From Arthrobotrys musiformis (lineage: Eukaryota; Ascomycota; Orbiliomycetes; Orbiliales; Orbiliaceae), in contig JAVHJL010000001.1 of the NCBI GenBank assembly GCA_036971715.1, positions 868,001-932,000 of the forward strand: a stretch of DNA of 64,000 nt, read 5' to 3'. The notes below the pieces were generated by a model. It was not told the DNA's origin, searched no databases, and saw only the letters and a list, made by a program, of their open reading frames with translations. How positions within the stretch are numbered: position 1 is the first letter of the stretch; every line of letters starts with the position of its first letter. Below, one piece after another: positions 33,628 through 44,864 of the stretch. The position numbers and the translations under genes are program-made.

Positions 33628-36277
33628 CTAATAGCCAAAGATATTCCCATTCACTAGAAGCTTTTCATAGATATCAACTGCGGACCCGGCAGGTTTGGAG
33701 CAGTTTAGGAGGATATCAGCGTACATCCCAATCTCGATTTCATCGTCCTCGAGAACAAGGGCTGTGTGTCCGAGAGCTTGTTTATCTGACTCTAGCCCGC
33801 TTTCAATGTCTCGGTATACCTCATTGAAAAACTCTGTCGCTTTTGTAACCGATTGATAGGCCGCTAAAAACTGTTCGCGATAGTCGGTACTAAGCTCCAA
33901 GCTAGTGTTAAATCTATCTTGTAGGTTATTCTCGGTTTCGGTGGCCTCTTCACGAAGTTTTTTCAACTCGTCATATTTTTTGGAGCCTCCGATCGAGGCA
34001 ATAAATGTAGAAGTGGCTTCGGCGTCGGAGGGCGTATTTGTTGCCGTGTCGGTGTTACTAGCAACTTCGTTTTCGAAATATCTGTTGGACTTATCCCGCA
34101 ATCCAGATCGAGCTTTTGTCCATTCATCCTCTTTCTCCCCGCTCCCATTTTCAGCAGTACCTCCACCCTGGCTAGCAGATAATTCAAAGTTCTTCTGCAT
34201 ATGCGGCATCCTTATAATCGAAGAAAAGGGAATATCTATGAATCGCTGAACTTTTGGTTGAAACGAACCACGAAGTTCGCTCAACAGCTTTTCAGCTCTT
34301 TCAGACAGCCTTCGGAAAATAGGTGGGCCGACCGTTTTGATACCAGGTATTTCCAAGTCAGCTGCAGCAACGGCGCTGGGAATCCTACACTCTAGCCCGA
34401 ATTGAAATACTATTCCACGGATAACAGGCCCAGACAAATACTTCCTAACTTTACCAAAATCCCAATCTAGTTTTTCAGGGCGATATAGCTTTTGGATATC
34501 CTTCAGGCAACTAGCCAACAGTTTTTGCTGTTTCTCTTTCGCTTTATGTAATTCTCCACGTTCTTCCATAAGCTCCGTTGCGACTTCGGCAATATTCTTC
34601 AATTCTTCTTCGATTCGTTCGACCTCGGTTTCGAGGGTTCGAACCTTTCCTTCATGAATCTCGTCGCGATAACCAAAAAGGCGTAGGGTAAACCCATTTG
34701 AGTCTCTTGTACGTAGACCACTGTCCCGTATGAGCCTCGACTTTGGCGGATTTAAAGTTTCTGTATTATCCAAGCCGCCTATAAAGTGTCTAGGGTTATT
34801 CGGATCCACCATCGGGGGTCGTATTCGGTCCCACTTTCCTGTTACTTTCGGGGGATCGAGTTCAAAATCTCTGATAGGATATTTTGTTTCGATATCAAAT
34901 GTGTAGTTCGTTGTATAATTTAGCGAGATATCCTCCATGAATTCAAGCTCGTTGGTTGTGGAAAAATAATCTCTCTGGGCCCATTTTTCTCTCAAGGAAG
35001 CTTGGAGCATTCCCATCCGGCCTTCCATTTCTCCCTGAAGGTGCTCGACAGCTCGAAACTGTTGCATCGTTTCCGAATACTTCCTTTGAAGGAGTTCTCG
35101 AATTTCCAATTCGGCCAATACAAGGGCTTCGTATACGTGCGACAGACGGACGACTTCTAGTTTTGAAGTTTTAGGCCGATCGGCCCTCCGAACGCCAGTT
35201 GAACTCTGAGGCGAAGAAGGCCGCGAAGAAGGTGGTGTTTGGTCCCCACCCTCAAAATCACTGTCGAAGTCCCCCGTATCTTCTTCTTCTTCTAGGTCGC
35301 TATGATCTGTGGGGTCCTCGTCAAAATTTAGAGGGATTTCGGAGAACGGCATATCCACCATCACTGTTTTAAGAAACCGGACTACCTCCTGTTGACTCCC
35401 GAGGCAAAACTGCCTTATTCCTCTCTCCAACCCACTTTCGTAGGGAAGCTTAAAAGGGTACGATTTTGATGGGCTCAAATAGATTATAGAGAAATCTATT
35501 TTATCAGATAAATGTTGTGGCAGCATCTTCTCTTTGAAGCTGTCACACCACTGAATCCAATTCCGGATTTTTGTCTCTGTAGCATCTATAGTTACATCGC
35601 CGGCAGGTATAACGAGAAATATGCCATGTATTTCTCGATGCTCGCTTTGCAGATTTGCCCAATATTCAGGGTTCGTTGCCTGGTGAAATCAAAATTTTAG
35701 TATCTGTTTAAATAGATACATCAAGCTATTCGGACGCATTTGACTTTACCTCAGGCGCAATGATCATCTCCGGCCCTTGAATGAAATTTATGGCTCCTTT
35801 GCAGAGCTCACCATCCTTACCAATGTTGCGAGTATCGGTATACATATCCTGGTATGGGAAGGCAATTTCCACAGAGTTCCCTGTGCCCATACGAGCCAGG
35901 TGAGCCAAATGTGAGGCTTGGTCTTGTATGTCCTTTTTAACATTGGTCTTGATCTCGCTCAAGACCTTTTTGTTGTATCGCCAACAGTTATAGTGTAAGT
36001 TGTTCACAGTAGAAGTGTACGTGCTTGGCCAGCACATCAATACTATATTCGCTTTCTGTAGGTCCAGGACCGAAGGTTTTTTAGGGGCGGGATCCTCCAT
36101 CTTAGTTTTAGGTCTCGCTCGGATAGCCTTATTCTTGTATAAGTTGCTCCGATCGTAATATTTATAACTTGCAAAAAATGAAGAAAATAAAACTTCAAAG
36201 CCGATGGCTGTGTTAACCAGAAGGAGGGATAAAATATGCAATGGCCAACACAGTAATGCAGCAACAGTTGGAGCCAT
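33628..36277 (-). CDS. Membrane-anchored AIG1-like pseudo-GTPase D
   Basis: Two exons (36277-35750 and 35679-33628), joined in frame by GTAAAG and CACCAG, about 859 residues. A hydrophobic N-terminus (AALLCWPLHILSLLLVNTA, then FEVLFSSFF) should anchor it in a membrane, unless translation starts at the internal KMEDP methionine. The G-domain plan of A-C is recognisable: NIVLMCWPSTYTST occupies the Walker A place, and HGIFLVIPAGD and DFSIIYLSPS occupy the places of strands 4 and 5. However, the glycines and the lysine of the P-loop are gone and no DTPG was seen, so nucleotide hydrolysis is unlikely. A Ser/Pro/Asp-rich acidic linker (about residues 300-345) and long coiled coils (EGKVRTLETEVERIEEELKNI) follow. 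It is the last member of the four-gene cluster, probably a scaffold or regulator of the active ones. The homology is argued from pattern order only. Confidence 0.6.
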
Positions 36278-38285
36278 GAAATATAGTAAGGAATCTAGCA
36301 GCCACTGGTCAAAATCTCAAAAAAAAAAAGTTGAGAACACAAGTTAGCCATTTCGTACACTCGATTCGAACAAATTCGCATTAGGCCCTAGCCTAGTTAG
36401 CAAATTATTGAACATGATTGATAAATATCCTGATCTAAAATTCATGTGAGGCTGAACCCTTTCGAATTGTACCAGTACTTCCATTTGCGCGATTCCGTGC
36501 TAATGTGAGCGCAGTGGGCAAACGTCGCATATGTGCATCCCGCCCAACGCTGCAACACTGACGTCTGACACGGCTTCGAAAATTCCTTTGACGGGGTGGT
36601 AGGTTGCGACTGATATGATATCAGGTCACCCATTTTTTCCTTTGAAGTTGTACTAATTGCATTTCAAATGGGATCTTATCTTTCGCTCTCGTAACGAGAA
36701 TTTATATTATTTCTCGCTGAATTAATATTGCAAGGTGGAGTGATACGCAAGTACCATGGCCCGGTGTGGTTTGAAGCACGGCGGAACAGATCCTGATTAG
36801 ACTGTGAAGCACTTACATAATCAGGCACACGGGAAACCGCTTGGCGAAAAGATATCCCGCTTGAAAGTTGACAGAGTTCTCAATAGCTTCAAGCCTTGTG
36901 GGACTAACTTAGGAACGGGCCGGGGCGGCGTATTTGGTTCGAACACGACGGTGTCCGACCGAAGAACAGCTTCGTGCCCTTGTTATGGCGTATGGGATCG
37001 GATTTATAAACGACTAGCTAGTTGCGCAGCTTTCCAACCTTGACCCAGAAAGATCCTAAAAATCGCATTTCTATGGCTATCTATCTATATCTGCGATATC
37101 CGTCGATATGTAGCGCCGAGGGCACCAGTGCGTCCTGAAGTCGAGCTAGAGTATCTTTTGCAACAATAGTTTGAATCCAAGGCCCTACATAGCACAACTG
37201 GTCTAAAGCAGTTTCTCGTCCTGAGAGCTTCGGGTAGGTCAACCACATGCTTGGAGGTATGCTTGGCGCAGCAAAGGCAATCAGTCCTGAAACATACAAA
37301 CCATCTCCGCCTATGGGATTTCTCTAATCTCCTGCAACTCCATCTGTGAGCTCACCAACGAATCAACAGGCACACCTGCACCTGTCGCATAGAAAGAGGG
37401 GTAGGTACTTAAGTAGCTCTAATTTTGCTATCGACTACTAGGGATATTTGCAACCTCGTCATATTTTTCCTAGCCCAATACGAGGTTGTGCAGCAAATTC
37501 CTGAGTAGAGCAAACAACAACCAAGGCCTGTTGGATTTTGATTGGCGGGCCAGCGCTTACAACGTGGTACTGCCAGGAACGCCTTCATGCAGCTCCCCAG
37601 AACCCTGTCTGCCATGTGCCATGTGGTAGATTCCGAATCCAGATCTAGAAAAACATTCTTCGCTCTCCACTAACCTTCGATTCGAGTTTTCCCCATTCTT
37701 CGTCATTCCCGTTTGCCAATTTTCGGCCGTCTAGGATTCTTCCGAGTGGAATTTGCAACTTGCATTAACGAGAACCATGTCGATTCTCCACTGCTGGTGT
37801 GGATCGTCAGCTTGCTCGTCTGAAAATGTTCGAAATGCAGGTCTCGCGTGGCATGAGGGTATAGCAGCATGGTATTAAGTTCGATTAAGCAAGCCGTAGA
37901 AGCTTTCGCTCACAGGCGAAATCCTTCCCTCACAATATTGCATAACCTATAAAGAAGCTGACGGGCTGCTAAAGCTTGAGAGGGCCCACTTCTTTTCTTT
38001 CTTTCTGAACCTTCTCACATACATACTATCAACATTGAAATAACCAAAGATCGTGGTTTCCCTATGCTAATTTGCATTTCGGATTTGCCCTAACCTTTCT
38101 TCCATCGCAACTATCTGCCAATAAAATACATATCCTATCAAATATTTCTTAACTACAGCCTAGCCTGGGTACGAGACCAAGCCTAGCCAAAAAGACTTCT
38201 TTGTTCAAGATCAAAGGGATTTGTACTCTCCCAAGCACTACCAATATACCATCGTAGTGTTCTTCATATCGTCACATGCAGAACC
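36278..38285. other. Long intergenic region
   Basis: About 2 kb without a supported gene. Short open frames (for example on the minus strand at 37081-37299) are not recognised. The last 300 bases are the likely promoter and C/T-rich leader of the next gene. Confidence 0.45.
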
Positions 38286-38915
38286 ATGAAACCTACAACG
38301 GCAGGAACCCTCTTGCCCACTATCTTTTATACCCTCACCCTCCTGAAATCCTCGTCGGGCCTCGTCGTCCCAGCCTTCAGCTCCGGCGTCAGCAACACCT
38401 ACGTTCCCAATCAAGTCCTTGCGCAAGCAGAACAGGGAACAATATACACCACAGCCACAACTCTCACAATAACAACTGCTAAGGGCGCAGAACCAACTTT
38501 GCAAGCAATATCATATGGCTGCCCCAACGCAATTTCCACCCCCACTTCATACACCATGACAGCGACAATAACAAACGGATCTCCAAGTGCAACAGTCATT
38601 CTACTACCGTGTCTTGCAAAAAGAGAAGAGAAGAAGTCCGGATTATCACAAGGTGCCATTGTGGGCATTGCAGTCGGGGTTTCAATCCCCGTCTTGGTTT
38701 GCGTGTTCTTCATATTTTGGAGAATGTGGAGGAGAGCCCAGGCAGATGCTATAATGGAGGATAAGGCCTTCCATCAGACACGTGGAACCCCAACCTTACA
38801 CTCAAGGAGAAATAAATCGATATCAACGGTCAGCGGTGAAGCTGATAACTTGACCGTACCCGGCAATGCCAAAACTCGTGGTGGGGTTGTGACACAAATT
38901 ACTGCTGGCAACTAG
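38286..38915 (+). CDS. Small single-pass membrane protein, Ser/Thr-rich
   Basis: Single exon, 209 residues. A signal peptide (about 1-25, with IFYTLTLLKSSSG) is followed by a Thr/Ser-rich extracellular part with two cysteines, then a transmembrane span (GAIVGIAVGVSIPVLVCVFF, about 123-142), then a basic stop-transfer (WRMWRR) and a short cytosolic tail. This build (signal, glycosylatable stem, one span, basic tail) is shared by many fungal cell-surface sensors and by plain glycoproteins. No family domain was recognised. It is not related to the neighbouring GTPases. Confidence 0.65.
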   Translation: MKPTTAGTLLPTIFYTLTLLKSSSGLVVPAFSSGVSNTYVPNQVLAQAEQGTIYTTATTLTITTAKGAEPTLQAISYGCPNAISTPTSYTMTATITNGSPSATVILLPCLAKREEKKSGLSQGAIVGIAVGVSIPVLVCVFFIFWRMWRRAQADAIMEDKAFHQTRGTPTLHSRRNKSISTVSGEADNLTVPGNAKTRGGVVTQITAGN

Positions 38916-39823
38916 TTTATACGACTTCTTCAATCGTTCCTTCCCTTTCATGGCCTTTTTTTTTTTTTATTCAATCATTTTTTCCGTTCTTTCTTCAACC
39001 AACATTATAATTATGGGTCATGAGATATTGGTTTTATTATTTACACGGGACCATGGGATGGCATATTACAGTATTTCATAGAGGGCTTTGACATTCTTCT
39101 TTTTCTTTACGACGGCATGCGCATATGCATCTTTGTCTGTTATTTCGCCACATATCATTTGGTTGCGAACTTTATACCCTTTCCTTACCACTTTCTCTTG
39201 CATTTCCTTCAAAAGTATATTTTAATCAGTTTTTCATATGTGGATCATATTAGTTCTCATACAATCAAGAATACTGAGTCTTTCTCTGAAATTCCAATTT
39301 AAATATATTTTACAGCTTTGACGCTGCGCGTAGAAACTGGCAAAGTAGGCAACACGGAAAATGCAACATTTCCACCACCCCCAACGGCATTCCAAATGTG
39401 GGTAAGGGCCTTGAGGTATAGATTGTTTGCCCTTTCTATTTGATGAAGCTAACAAATCGATATTCAAATATATTCATTACGCAGTCAAAAGTTTAACTTT
39501 GTCACATTTATGCGTTTCACATTGTACCCCCTGTATCTCTCGATAACGAGCCGATTTAGGCGTTTGCTTGTCTGACCTTCGGCCCCAAATAATAGAGATC
39601 GCCAACATGGCCTGTTCGTGTAATTAGAGGTCTAAGTCGATAAAATTGGATTAAACCACCTCTACCATGTTGTACTGGCCACATGTACCAATCGTGGTGA
39701 TGATGCTACCTATGAACTGGAAATCCCACTTTTAGAGCTCGTTCTAGTCTACTTGTGTCTGTAGGCTCTACACGTTTTCTGGCACACTTTTGTCATTTCA
39801 AATAGCAACAAACTATCACCAAA
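38916..39823. other. Intergenic, T-rich
   Basis: Begins with the 3' UTR of the membrane protein (T run near 38957-38968). No gene was seen. The end should hold the promoter of the next gene. Confidence 0.5.
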
Positions 39824-40799
39824 ATGCTAGTAGAAATTTCACGATCAAATTTCCCTTACCAGAATGCGGGCGCGATATTCTTATACCTCTTCTCTCTTGT
39901 AACTCCAACCACAGCCTTCACTTTCTCGGAGAATTCCCCAACAAGCTCCGCCCCAACAGGTCTAAAACCAGTAACCCTCTTCGCCCGTATCTTAAGCAAG
40001 GAAAAATTTACCCCGGACCGCTACACAAATAAAAATGTGGGTTCCCTAAACTACGCAGGAGTTTACAGTAAGTCTATACCTGTGACAACCTCCTTTCCGA
40101 ACAGACCCGCATTAATCAATTTCATGGCAAACATAGTATCCTGGCCGCAGTCAGAGACAAAATCTCTGCCATTACAGGGTTACTCAGATCTCCAAATCAA
40201 CCAAAAGGCTCTTCAGAAAACGATGACATTCCAGTATGATACTTGTAACCAGATTCTTAGGTTTAATCCTTCGTACTCGCAGGATGAAGCGCATTGGCTG
40301 TCATTTGATGCGGCAAATGTACATACGTCGATCACACCACTGACACTCACTACATCTTTTATGAGCGCAGCAAGGGTGCAGCATCATATGGACGTGCGCA
40401 GCTGGGATCCATTGCTAAGTATTGGTATGGAATATGTTAGTTTTACGGGTTTGGAAATGAATCTTAAGACGGACAAAGGGTTTGTCAAAATTACGAGACC
40501 GGTAAAAGATATGGTTGACGATGCTCCATTCAAAGGTGCGTATCATGATTACCCTTACAAGCCCGGCATTGTCTCGTCGAGGAGTCTGGCGGCGAGACAA
40601 GCCCAGCATGGGTGGTTGTAATTGACGAATTTCTGTTGGTATGGTGTAGTGTGCATTCAAAACAATAACCTTTCCGCAGGATTTGGTTTGTATATCACGA
40701 CAGCGTTAAATACGACGTCCATGACGGATATAGACGGTGAAGCGGTAACCTGCTCCTCGGCAGAGTTGTATCTTGACTATGGGTCGGGTCGCGGATGAT
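39824..40799 (+). CDS. Secreted hypothetical protein
   Basis: The first open frame codes 265 residues and stops at 40621. A hydrophobic stretch (AIFLYLFSLVTPTTAFTF, about 17-34) looks like a signal peptide, with a possible start a little downstream. The body is rich in beta-type sequence with few cysteines (for example LTLTTSFMSAARVQHHMDV). An alternative gene model uses a donor after DDAPFK (GTGCGT, about 40534) and an acceptor at 40679, which continues in frame with FGLYITTALNTTSMTDIDG and stops at about 40799. I prefer this model because the new exon reads like coding sequence and adds a Cys. I do not recognise the family; lectin-like or structural roles are only guesses. Confidence 0.45.
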
Positions 40800-41517
40800 G
40801 ACATTATATTAATAGAAAGACACCCATGCATATGCCATGATCATATATGAATTCGAACACCTCGCCCCAAAAAAAATCCCTAGGCATACATATGGAGGTT
40901 AGACGAATACGGCGGGCCGGGGGTATATCTCAGAAAAAGAGAATGGAACAATTATTTTTTTGATATCTCTTATATATAACTTCTAATGAGGCCTCACTGA
41001 CAATCGCTGATTGGGCGCAAATATCCTCTAACTTCGGGCTATTTTAGTTTTATTGAGGACTTCGGAATTATTTAGTCTTCATATGAACATTTGAACATGT
41101 CACTATACCTATATAGCTATAGCTCGTGGCGACGGCGAGACCAATGTTCTTAGTTGACTGTGGCGCTGTGGCTAAAGTCCCAAATTCATGAACAAGCCAC
41201 ATTTTGAGATTACAAAGCGTGAAAGCGGACAAGACCGTCGACCTAGCTAGCTTACAACGTGCAATGTGCCCGACAGCAAAAGAGAGCAAAAGAATCGTAG
41301 TCGATGCTAGAACCACCGTATCACGTGACGTACGTCGTACAATTGTGCTAGAGTGTAGCTGGTATCTGAAGTTTGCTACTTTGTTCAGTTTTGGTTTTTT
41401 TTGAATTGTTGGTATGGTATATCAGACAGAGCAGAGGTTTCAAGTTGCAAAGTTCCAGGATTATGAGTCTTTACAAAGTGGATTTAACCACTTTGGTGCC
41501 GGGGCTCACCCTATGGC
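40800..41517. other. Intergenic
   Basis: Between the secreted-protein gene (+) and the 3' end of taxilin (-). AT-rich, no supported gene. Confidence 0.5.
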
Positions 41518-43475
41518 TTAGGATCGCATTTTCGTTGGAACAATAGCCTTTGCAACTGGAGCGTGCTCATTGACACCAGCCTTGGGAACTGTGCCATTAA
41601 TGTGGTTGCCATTTGTCTCAGCTTCGTCCTCAAACAGCCCTTCATCCTCTGTCTCTTCGTCATCTTCTTCCTCAGAATCCTCCATGTACTCGCTCCCTTC
41701 CTCTCCTTCATCTTCTTCCCCTTCCTCGCTGCCCTCCTCGTCTTCCTCCCCACCCGAATAATCCTCTGCTTCTACCCCTCTCAACTTATTCTCCAGAGCA
41801 GTTCTCTCAGACTGCAGGGCACGACAGATATCTTCCAACTTGGAGCTCTTCTTCTTCGCGGTTTCGAGCTCGCGTTGTTGGCGGGTACGTTCTTCGGCCA
41901 TTTCGAGGATGTTTCGGTTCATCAGGTCGGTCTTTCGAGTTAAAGCCATATTTTCCTTCTCCAGACGCTTCGTCTTCTTCGACATCTCCTCCATCTCCTT
42001 ACGAAAAGTTAAGAACAAGTCGTTACTATTATTAAGGGTATCCTCGACCTATTTCCACCCAACTTTGTCAGCACTTATCCAGCCTAACTAACGGTTTTAA
42101 TCCCACAATTTGTACCTGTTTGAACTTCTCGACATAGATGTTGAGCTGCGAACGAAGTTCGGTTTCGGTCTGGGAGAAAGTTGACACTTGGGCGTGGAGA
42201 GCCTTGGCTCGTATTGACTCGGCATCGGCTTGCTTTCGCTTTTGGTCGTATCGGGCAAGATTGTATTGGACTTCGAGCTCCTTGGTACGGAGGAGAGACT
42301 GAAAATGCAGTTCGCGCATCTCGTACTGGTCAATGAGGGTGCGGAATTTGATCTTGATTCTATAAATGCCCCTGTATCAGCACTGTCTTCCAATTGCCAC
42401 CTTGGCTAAACCATCCCAATCGGGTCCTCGTTCTTACAAGTTGTCGACTTCCATGTGGACAGTTTTGTTATTAGAGGTATCGGAGTCCTCTTCCATCCTG
42501 TTCTTGATCTCCCAAATGGTGTTCTCGAATCTGGTGGACAGTTCTTCACGCTTGTCCTTCTCACTCTGCTCCTTTATTTTGCTCTCATCCTGTGGTAGCG
42601 GGTGTCGTCAGCTGTTGACTCTATCTCTCTCTCCTACTAAGCCGCGGGACCCCCCTCACACACCTTCACTCGTCTATTTTCCTTCTGAAGCTCCCGGCAA
42701 AGTTGTTCTAGCTTATTCTTCATATTGTTGGCCTTCGTCAACTCGCTCCTATTATGGTCCTTCTCCTTCTGTAGTTGATCGGCACGGCGTCTCGCCCGGT
42801 TATAGTCCCGCTCGAGTTTCTTCATTTCTTGGAAAAGTTCGCTATATTTCTGTTGTATCGCTTCGACTTTCGCAAGGTGGTCTTCTCGATTGTTGACAAG
42901 GTCCGCGAGCTCCTTGTTCGCCTTCCGGACCGCTCGGGCTGTAAAATTGGCGTTAGCTATCCCGTATGACGATACAACCTGGCAATGGCCGCGCTATGCT
43001 CACCCATAGCCTTCTCTTCCTCCTCCTCCATTGAAGCATCCGTTTCGAGCTGTGAAATCCGAGTGGTCAAAAGGTTATATCCCTACAATCCAAGCCAGAC
43101 CCACGGGGCCGAAGCCACCAGCGGAGAAATGCATTAGAAACTCCATAGCAAAAACCCAAACGTAAACCAGCAAAATGACAGCCGTCTGGAGAAGAAATAC
43201 GTCGTCGCTTCGCTCTGGTTTTGTATATCTCTAGATTTGATTCGGCTAACCTCGTTCGGATCCACCGGCTTCTTCTTTCCCCCCGCTTTTTTCGCCGCCT
43301 GGCCGCCTCCTGCCGCTCCTCCGCCAGTGGAATTGGTGGAATGATGATTCGCGTGGCCATGGCTGCCGTGCAAGTCAGTTCCGTTGGATAGATGCTCGCC
43401 GTGGCCGTTCGGTAGGTGTTCGGAGTGGTCGTGTGCGAGGTCGTGGCTCCTGTTTCCCTCCACGGTGGCAGCCAT
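41518..43475 (-). CDS. Taxilin-family coiled-coil protein
   Basis: About six exons. Exon 1 (43475 to about 43251) codes a His/Gly/Asn-rich N-terminus and a Lys-rich patch (AAKKAGGKKKPVDPNE). The next exon gives YNLLTTRISQLETDASMEEE. Long coiled-coil exons follow: KLERDYNRARRRADQLQKEK and NMKNKLEQLCRELQKENRR (the taxilin core signature), DESKIKEQSEKDKREELS, MRELHFQSLLRTKELEVQY, and the last with LFLTFRKEMEEMSKKTKRLE. The C-terminus is acidic (Glu/Asp/Ser-rich). Taxilins bind syntaxins not engaged in SNARE complexes and act in vesicle traffic; fungal members have no defined role. This conserved gene sits as an island between accessory genes. Confidence 0.88.
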
Positions 43476-44271
43476 TCCTCCGACGAATTTTCAAATTTTA
43501 ACGAGGTAAAAGGAACGGGAAAAGATGATTGGAAGGGACGGATTCGGTACGGGATGGTTGAGAGGCCTCCTTTCCTGCTGCAGGGGTTGTTGGGCCAGGT
43601 AAAAGGAGGGTCGGTAAGTGCCCGGTCACATATATATACGGGTCGAGATGTGGTGTATGTCGTTTTTCTGGGGAGCAATTTTCGATGGGATCGATCGAGA
43701 GTTTGGTGGTTGGCTGGCTGTTGGTTCCTTGCAGGTTACTTTGGCAGTTTTAAAAGGTGGGTTGGGCCACAGCCATGTTTTTTTTTTTTTTTTTTTTTTT
43801 TTTGGTTCTTAAACAAGTACTGCAAATCCCTGACCTAAGGTGACATAGACTTCGGACTACTGGGCTTCAAACCCCTCTGAGGGCTCACAGCTGTCGACGA
43901 AAGTTTCATCAATTGAAGCTTGGGGATTCCTATATACGATACTGCCAATGCCGAGTGTTTCTCGCGCTACACGAGGTCCAATGCGATTATCCCGGCAGGA
44001 GCTTGTGCGCGAATTGATGATATCACGGACTTCCTTAACTTGAGATTCCTTAGTCAGCACATGCAACAGACCCAACACATATCCAACATCCAATCCGGAT
44101 GGACCCATATCACGTTCGTAATATACGGATATCCTCGAATTGATAGGGAGATTGTACGGGTTGGTCAGGAAAACATGGTCTCTGAAGTAAATCAGCGTAT
44201 TTGATACGATTATCTACAGTCGGTTTGAATATAAAAGACATGATATATCGATATATTGGATCTGAAAACTA
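43476..44271. other. Taxilin promoter and intergenic stretch
   Basis: Contains a run of 26 T (43778-43803), probably in the upstream region of taxilin. Open frames at 43857-44108 (-) and 43920-44204 (+) overlap each other. Neither is recognised, and at most one could be a remnant. Confidence 0.45.
43778..43803 (+). repeat. T26 homopolymer
   Basis: Uninterrupted run of 26 T about 300 bases upstream of the taxilin start. Such runs are prone to length change and to sequencing error. Confidence 0.9.
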
Positions 44272-44766
44272 CTAGTATACCGAGCGTGAGGTTGTTTGAG
44301 AGTTTAACTCGATGCCCCCTCTCACCTGGTAGTTTTCAGGGGCTGGATGTTTACATGCGGGAATACTAGCTTGGAGGTCATGGTTCATATCAAAACCTGT
44401 GTAGTTTGGGCAACTCTTCGAATTCCCGTCGTCGTCGTAAGCCTCATACCATTTATAGAGTCTAGAAGTCCTCCAGTTGTTATAGAGTTCAAGATTATAA
44501 CCCATCCGTCCAAAGTTCCCCCCTGAAATGCTTGCACAAACATTCAATCAAGTGCTGAGAAGATAATTCCAATAAACTCTAACTTCCGCATCGGCCCCGC
44601 CGGTATGAACTCTAATGTTCGTATAACCAGCCGTGGGAAGCATGATAAATGTGAGCTCGTTTTCCACCGTGGCCTCCTCGTGAACTGTGGCAACGTTTTC
44701 ACATTTCACATTCCAGCTTAAACGTGGTTTTTGCGCTCCCTCGGTTCGATATCTCGTTCTATCCAA
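44272..44766 (-). pseudogene. Possible small gene or remnant, one in-frame stop
   Basis: Two open stretches in the same frame, separated by a single TGA at 44548-44550: about 72 codons upstream (containing ENELTFIMLPTAGYTNIRVH) and about 91 downstream (containing RLYKWYEAYDDDGNSK and several Cys). A GT...TTTCAG pair around the stop suggests an intron, but the phases I tried do not join cleanly. There is no clear ATG at the front. It may be an internal part of a spliced small secreted protein, or a decayed gene. Family not recognised. Confidence 0.25.
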
Positions 44767-44864
44767 ATATTCGCGTAGGCCTCACTTGGTATCCTAGCTT
44801 ATTGGTTACTGGTATCGATATACCGTATACTGGGTCACAGAAAGGCCGGTAGGAAGGTTACACA

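Noticed and set aside
36931..36945. GGTTCGAAC as a tRNA T-arm
   Set aside because: No acceptor, D or anticodon arms could be folded around it.
41563..42035. Plus-strand hydrophobic or Ser-rich frames
   Set aside because: Antisense of the acidic taxilin C-terminus; the poly-Ser arises from the reverse of Glu/Asp codons.
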